A stretch of DNA of 64,000 nt, taken from contig NZ_JNYD01000013.1 of the NCBI RefSeq assembly GCF_000717175.1, positions 1-64,000 of the forward strand. Reading direction: 5' to 3'. Positions 60,447 to 64,000 of the stretch are shown here, piece after piece (positions within the stretch are counted from its first letter, which is position 1; each line of letters starts with the position of its first letter). The position numbers were made by a program, and so were the translations under genes. The notes beneath the pieces were generated by a model. The model searched no databases, had not been told where the DNA came from, and saw nothing but the letters and a program-made list of their open reading frames with translations. The DNA is from Pseudonocardia autotrophica (lineage in GTDB: Bacteria; Actinomycetota; Actinomycetes; Mycobacteriales; Pseudonocardiaceae).

Positions 60447-60709
60447 ACATCGTGTTCGCGCTGGTCCTCGGCATGCTCGCGGCGGCGGCGTTGGTCACCG
60501 TCGCGCGCGTGCTGCGCGGGCCGGGCACGCTGGACCGGGTCGCCGCGCTCGACGTGTTCGTGGTCCTGATCGTCGCCGCCTCGGCGGTCTACATCGCCAT
60601 CTACCGCGACGGGTCGACGATCCCGCTGATGGCGGCCGTCGCGCTCGTCGGGTTCGTGGGGTCGGTCACCGCGGCCCGGCTCGTCGAGCGCTGGGAGCGG
60701 CACCGGTGA
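60443..60709 (+). CDS. mrpF: Mrp antiporter subunit F
   Basis: 88 residues, three helices: IVFALVLGMLAAAALVTVARVLRGPGTLDRVAALDVFVVLIVAASAVYIAIYRDGSTI and PLMAAVALVGFVGSVTAARLVERW. The GPxxxDRVxALD motif is diagnostic. ATG at 60443 comes after a duplicated start region. Its stop overlaps the GTG of another mini-ORF (60706). Confidence 0.88.
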   Translation: MNIVFALVLGMLAAAALVTVARVLRGPGTLDRVAALDVFVVLIVAASAVYIAIYRDGSTIPLMAAVALVGFVGSVTAARLVERWERHR

Positions 60710-60759
60710 ACGGGCAGGTGGTCCGCGCCGACGTACTCGTTCCCGTGGAGGCGCCTTGA
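60706..60759 (+). other. Mini-ORF between mrpF and mrpG
   Basis: A 17-codon ORF (MNGQVVRADVLVPVEAP) starts GTG at 60706 over the mrpF stop and ends over the TTG of mrpG (TTGA). Its second half, ADVLVPVEAP, is a diverged copy of ADVLLPAEAA from the mini-ORFs before mrpF, with DNA likeness (GCCGACGTACT, then GGAGGCG). It continues the chain of overlapped short ORFs. Confidence 0.55.
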
Positions 60760-61118
60760 TCACCGACGTCGTGTCGGCCGTGTTCCTGCTGCTCGGCGCG
60801 TTGTCCTGCCTGCTCGGCGCGCTCGGGTTGGTCCGGCTGCCCGACCTGCCGGCCCGGCTGCAGGCCGCGACCAAACCGCAGACCCTCGGTCTGCTGCTGA
60901 TCCTGCTGGGCACGGCGATCCGGCTGGAGTTCGAGAACGCCGCCACGCTGATCCTGGTGATCCTGTTCCAGGCCGTCACCGCCCCGGTGATCTCGCAGAT
61001 CGTGGCCCGCTCGGCCTACCGGACGGGCACCCTCGACCGGGACGCCCTCGTCGTCGACGAGCTGGCGGAACGGATGGAGCGCGAGGCCCGGGAGGGCGGG
61101 CCCGCCGGGCGAAAGTAG
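60756..61118 (+). CDS. mrpG: Mrp antiporter subunit G
   Basis: 120 residues, three helices. ITDVVSAVFLLLGALSCLLGALGLVRLPDLPARLQAATKPQTLGLLLILLG is the MnhG/PhaG signature. TTG at 60756 (TTGATC) overlaps the mini-ORF stop. Last Mrp subunit; the gamma-carbonic anhydrase-like gene follows 9 bp later. Confidence 0.85.
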   Translation: MITDVVSAVFLLLGALSCLLGALGLVRLPDLPARLQAATKPQTLGLLLILLGTAIRLEFENAATLILVILFQAVTAPVISQIVARSAYRTGTLDRDALVVDELAERMEREAREGGPAGRK

Positions 61119-61127
61119 GCTCCGACC

Positions 61128-61652
61128 GTGGCTGTCTACGCGCTCGGTGACGTCGAACCCGACATCCATCCCGAGGCCTACGTCCACCCGGACGCGGTCG
61201 TGATCGGGAACGTGAAGCTGGGGGCGCAGGCGTCGGTGTGGCCGACCGCCGTGCTCCGCGGCGACGACGGATACATCGTGGTCGGCGAGCGCACCAGCAT
61301 CCAGGACGGCTCGATCATCCACACCACGGCCCGGCAGCCCACGCTGATCGGCAACGACTGCACCGTGGGGCACAACGTGCACATCGAGGCCGCCGACATC
61401 GCCGACAAGGTGCTGATCTCGTCGGGCTCGGTCGTGCTCAACGGCTCGACGATCGGCGAGGGCGCGATCGTCGCCGCGGGTGCCGTCGTCTCGCCCGACG
61501 CCGTGATCCCGCCCCGCCGGATGGCGCTCGGCATCCCGGCGCGCGTGCGCGAGGGCTACGAGGTGCCGGAGGACCGGTTCCAGTACGCGGTGGACTCGTA
61601 CGTGGAGCGGGGCAAGCGGTTCCGCGCCGAGCTGCGCCGGCTGGACGTCTGA
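61128..61652 (+). CDS. Gamma-carbonic anhydrase-like left-handed beta-helix protein
   Basis: 174 residues with hexapeptide repeats: [51 protein letters not shown], then [28 protein letters not shown]. In gamma-carbonic anhydrases three His residues bind zinc, the last two about five apart. Here IIH and VGH are present, but five residues after VGH there is Glu, with a His at +3. So activity is uncertain. GTG at 61128. Its stop overlaps the ung ATG by one base (TGATG). Confidence 0.8.
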   Translation: MAVYALGDVEPDIHPEAYVHPDAVVIGNVKLGAQASVWPTAVLRGDDGYIVVGERTSIQDGSIIHTTARQPTLIGNDCTVGHNVHIEAADIADKVLISSGSVVLNGSTIGEGAIVAAGAVVSPDAVIPPRRMALGIPARVREGYEVPEDRFQYAVDSYVERGKRFRAELRRLDV

Positions 61653-62332
61653 TGGCCGCCAAACCGCTGGCCGAGGTCGTCGAGGAGGGCTGGGCGCACG
61701 CGCTCGAGCCCGTCGCGCCCGTCGTGGCGGAGATGGGGGCGTTCCTGCGCGCGGAGCTCGCCGCCGGCCGGAAGTACCTGCCCGCCGGCGCGAACGTCCT
61801 GCGGGCCTTCCAGCAGCCGTTCGACGAGGTCCGGGTGCTGATCGTGGGCCAGGACCCCTACCCCACGCCGGGGCACGCCGTCGGGCTGTCCTTCTCGGTG
61901 TCCGCCGACACCCGCCCGCTGCCGCGCTCCCTGATCAACATATTCAAGGAGTACCAGGAGGACCTGGGGCTGCCGCTGCCGTCGTCGGGCGACCTCACGC
62001 CGTGGACGAAGCAGGGCGTGCTGCTGCTCAACAGGTGCCTCACGGTCGAGCCCGGCTCGCCCGGCTCGCACCGCGACAAGGGCTGGGAGGCGGTCACCGA
62101 GCAGGCGATCCGCGCGCTGGTCGAGCGGGACGCGGAGCCGCTGGTGGCGATCCTGTGGGGGCGGGACGCGCGCAACCTCGCGCCGCTGCTCGTCGACGTC
62201 CCGATCATCGAGTCGGCCCACCCGAGCCCGATGTCGGCGGACCGCGGTTTCTTCGGCTCGCGGCCCTTCAGCCGGGCCAACGACCTGCTCGAGGAGATCG
62301 GCGGGGACCCCGTCGACTGGCGCCTGCCGTAA
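61652..62332 (+). CDS. ung: Uracil-DNA glycosylase
   Basis: 226 residues. Family 1 [24 protein letters not shown] (catalytic Asp68 within GQDPY), [35 protein letters not shown] and [24 protein letters not shown] (catalytic His). Removes uracil from DNA. ATG at 61652 shares a base with the previous stop, so it is translationally coupled to the beta-helix protein. Confidence 0.93.
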   Translation: MAAKPLAEVVEEGWAHALEPVAPVVAEMGAFLRAELAAGRKYLPAGANVLRAFQQPFDEVRVLIVGQDPYPTPGHAVGLSFSVSADTRPLPRSLINIFKEYQEDLGLPLPSSGDLTPWTKQGVLLLNRCLTVEPGSPGSHRDKGWEAVTEQAIRALVERDAEPLVAILWGRDARNLAPLLVDVPIIESAHPSPMSADRGFFGSRPFSRANDLLEEIGGDPVDWRLP

Positions 62333-62491
62333 CCCGGGCGCGTGTGTCCTGGATCACAATCTTCGCGGGGTGCGCGAGGTTTGCCCGGATCGCGCCGCAC
62401 GTCGCCCGGGCTTCTGAAGCGGGCCTCACCCGCGATGAGGCAAGCCTGGATCCGGTGGCGGCCCGCGCAGGGCGGCGCCAGGCTCGACGCC

Positions 62492-62782
62492 ATGACCACC
62501 ACCCAGGACATGCCCCAGGTGCAGGCCTGTTCCGTCGGTTCCTGTTCCTACAACCAGGACTCCGACTGCCACGCCGGGGCGATCACCATCGCCGGCGACC
62601 ACGCGCACTGCGGCACCTTCGTCGAGATCTCGTTCCGCGGCGGGCTCGGCCGCAACGGCATGGTCGGCGCCTGCCACCGCTCCGAGTGCCGGCACAACGA
62701 GAACCTCGAGTGCACCGCCCCGTCCGTCGAAATCGGGAAGGACCAGGACGTCGCGGACTGCCTGACCTACGAGGCCAGGTAG
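62492..62782 (+). CDS. DUF1540 family protein
   Basis: 96 residues, Cys-rich. QACSVGSCSYNQDSDCHAGAITI and HCGTFVEIS, then GACHRSECRHNENLECTAPSVEI, form two DUF1540 repeats with patterned Cys/His that probably bind metal. Function unknown. ATG at 62492. Its 3' end overlaps the convergent ABC-type gene by 16 bp. Confidence 0.82.
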   Translation: MTTTQDMPQVQACSVGSCSYNQDSDCHAGAITIAGDHAHCGTFVEISFRGGLGRNGMVGACHRSECRHNENLECTAPSVEIGKDQDVADCLTYEAR

Positions 62783-63192
62783 TCGACCGCGTCGATCGGC
62801 TCCGCCGCGACGGCGCCCTGCCGGTCGGTGCGCAGCGCGCCGTCCGCCAGCGCCAGCGCCGCCACCGGGTCGGCGTCCTCCACCAGCACCGCACGGTCCG
62901 GCCGGGCGAGCCGCCGGGCCGCGCGCAGCACCAGCCGCCGCTGCGGGGCGTCCAGGCCGTCCGTGAGGCGGTCGACCAGCACGAGCGCGGCATCGGAGGC
63001 GGCGGCGCGCTCGATCATGGCCATGCGCTCCGCCAGCGGATCCGCCACGCGGGCCGTGAGGCGCAGGGCGCCGGTCTCGTGCCCGTCGGCACACCGGGCC
63101 CGGTCCTCGTCCAGCGCGTACATGAGCCGGCGCCGGGCCACGGCCGGGCCCAGGATCACCGTCACCTCGCCGAGCGGCAGTCGCAGCCCCAC
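62767..63192 (-). CDS. Degenerate ABC-type ATPase lacking Walker A
   Basis: 141 residues. The second half matches an ABC ATPase: RMAMIERAAASDAALVLVDRLTDGLDAPQRRLVLRAARRLARPDRAVLVEDADP, with a Walker B-like VLVDRLTDGLD and D-loop. The N-terminal strand is there (GEVTVILGP), but the Lys-containing P-loop is replaced by AVARRRL, so ATP hydrolysis is unlikely. ATG at 63192. A DtxR/IdeR-like iron box lies 30-48 bp upstream. Confidence 0.7.
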   Translation of the reverse strand: MGLRLPLGEVTVILGPAVARRRLMYALDEDRARCADGHETGALRLTARVADPLAERMAMIERAAASDAALVLVDRLTDGLDAPQRRLVLRAARRLARPDRAVLVEDADPVAALALADGALRTDRQGAVAAEPIDAVDYLAS

Positions 63193-63221
63193 CGGCAGGC
63201 CTCCCTCAGGTCGACGTCGAC

Positions 63222-63240
63222 TGAGGTGAGGCTAACCCTC
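63222..63240 (-). promoter_or_regulatory. DtxR/IdeR-type iron box
   Basis: TGAGGTGAGGCTAACCCTC matches the consensus TTAGGTTAGSCTAACCTAA at about 14 of 19 positions, including the central GGCTAACC. It is upstream of the minus-strand degenerate ATPase gene. An IdeR-like regulator would repress it when iron is available. Confidence 0.6.
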
Positions 63241-63290
63241 CTACCCGGTCCGGGTCGAGGTCTCCTCGGCCACACCCGGGGCGCACGACG

Positions 63291-63326
63291 ACGGGGCGGC
63301 CTCCTCGGTGGAGGAGGCCGCCCCGT
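63291..63326 (-). terminator. 16-bp stem terminator of rpmB
   Basis: ACGGGGCGGCCTCCTC (63291-63306) pairs perfectly with GAGGAGGCCGCCCCGT (63311-63326) around a 4-base loop, 24 bp past the rpmB stop. No T-tract. It also separates rpmB from the iron-box region. Confidence 0.75.
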
Positions 63327-63350
63327 TCGTGTCTCGCGGGTCGCTCGCCG

Positions 63351-63542
63351 TCAGGCGCGCGCGACCTTGCCCGCCTTGAGGCAGGAGGTGCACACGTTCA
63401 GGCGCTGACGGTTGCCACCGTCGACCTTGGCGCGCACGGTCTGGATGTTCGGGTTCCAGCGACGGTGGGTACGGCGGTGCGAGTGCGAGACGGACATGCC
63501 GAAGCCCGGACCCTTGCCGCAGACGTCGCAGACGGCAGCCAC
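63351..63542 (-). CDS. rpmB: Ribosomal protein L28
   Basis: 63 residues, normal L28 size. [21 protein letters not shown], then [16 protein letters not shown] and [17 protein letters not shown] are the L28 signature; the four Cys (CDVC and CTSC) fit the zinc-binding (C+) form. GTG at 63542 is chosen: GAGGAG is eight bases before it, while the GTG at 63551 lies inside that site. Divergent from the DAK2 gene, as in many actinobacteria. Confidence 0.95.
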   Translation of the reverse strand: MAAVCDVCGKGPGFGMSVSHSHRRTHRRWNPNIQTVRAKVDGGNRQRLNVCTSCLKAGKVARA

Positions 63543-63700
63543 GTCGGACACTCCTCGGGGTAGACAGACAACGATGCGAGGCCCGGGTCGCCCCGGGCAC
63601 GTGTCGTCCAGGGTAACCGCCCGTCCGGCGGCCCTCCCACCGGCCCCCCGCCCGCGACGGACCGCGATCGCCCGACGCGCCCGCTCGCTAGGGTGAACGC

Positions 63701-64000
63701 GTGCCCCCGACGCTCGACGCCGCCCTGCTCCGGCGCTGGGCCGCCGCCGCCGTGGCGGGGCTCGACCGGCACCGCGGCGAGCTCGACGGGATCAACGTCT
63801 TCCCGGTCGCCGACGCGGACACCGGCACCAACATGCTCCTCACCATGCGGGCCGGCGCCGACGCCGTCGACCAGGGGTCCGGCGACGCCGCGGAGATCGC
63901 CGCGGCGCTGGCCAAGGGCGCGCTGCGCGGCGCCCGCGGGAACTCCGGGACCATCCTCTCCCAGCTGCTGCGCGGGCTCGCCGAGGCGCTCGGCGCGGGC
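63701..64000 (+). CDS. DAK2-domain protein (FakA/YloV-like), partial
   Basis: The first 100 residues of a gene that runs off the right edge. [21 protein letters not shown] is the nucleotide/metal-binding loop of the DAK2/fatty acid kinase FakA family (Asp residues bind Mg), and [24 protein letters not shown] is the next conserved helix. GTG at 63701. In many actinobacteria this gene is between rpmB and recG. Confidence 0.85.
   Translation, partial: MPPTLDAALLRRWAAAAVAGLDRHRGELDGINVFPVADADTGTNMLLTMRAGADAVDQGSGDAAEIAAALAKGALRGARGNSGTILSQLLRGLAEALGAG

Noticed and set aside
1..64000. CRISPR arrays, prophage genes, IS elements, tRNA genes
   Set aside because: No regular short repeats with spacers, no integrase or transposase frames, and no tRNA-like cloverleaf sequence was noticed on either strand by reading.

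Overview
The window is chromosomal DNA of a very GC-rich actinobacterium. Several traits fit Pseudonocardiaceae, probably Pseudonocardia or a close relative: three or more F420/flavin luciferase-like oxidoreductases, several actinobacterial DUFs (3040, 3140, 1990, 1540), an actinobacterial gas vesicle cluster, Ku with a LigD-type ligase, an actinobacterial Mrp antiporter and frequent GTG starts. The genus is inferred from gene content; there is no rRNA marker in the window. No rRNA, tRNA, CRISPR array, prophage or intact insertion sequence was seen.

Left part (1-17 kb): a shortened ChaB-like protein, a molybdopterin oxidoreductase without N-terminal Fe-S cysteines, and an SDR/SRPBCC/phytoene-desaturase-like run. 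Next come an intergenic block of degenerate ~75-bp repeats, an MFS exporter, a STAS protein, and a flavodoxin-like/zinc alcohol dehydrogenase/DUF3140/DUF3040 series. The section ends with RNase HI, a CPA1 Na+/H+ antiporter, a secreted G1-family peptidase and an F420-type oxidoreductase.

Centre-left (17.5-30 kb): a ten-gene, tightly overlapped gas vesicle operon (Y-like, Z-like, A, F, G, O, J, L, S, K). It is followed by Ku and, about 3.5 kb beyond Ku, the LigD-type ATP-dependent ligase (non-homologous end joining), a YbdK-type carboxylate-amine ligase, a second F420-type oxidoreductase, a HAD phosphatase and an MprF/LysX-like membrane protein.

Centre (30-46 kb): DMT and luciferase-like genes, two divergent DUF1990 proteins, and an MPT83-like FAS1 lipoprotein close to a SigK-type ECF sigma/anti-sigma pair, which recalls the mycobacterial sigK-mpt83 locus. 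Then come an M24 peptidase-like protein, a BASS/ACR3-like transporter, an ABM-fold protein, an aromatic-acid-type MFS transporter with a clear operator, DoxX, a lactate/glycolate permease, and a P450 with its own 3Fe-4S ferredoxin.

Right part (46-64 kb): a glycolate module, iclR-glcD-glcE-glcF divergent from malate synthase G (glcB), which oxidises glycolate to glyoxylate and condenses it with acetyl-CoA to malate. A complete mrpABCDEFG operon follows; its D-E, E-F and F-G junctions carry chains of overlapping mini-open reading frames. After it come a gamma-carbonic anhydrase-like protein, uracil-DNA glycosylase, a DUF1540 protein, a degenerate ABC-type ATPase under a DtxR/IdeR-like box, ribosomal protein L28 and the start of a DAK2/FakA-like gene.
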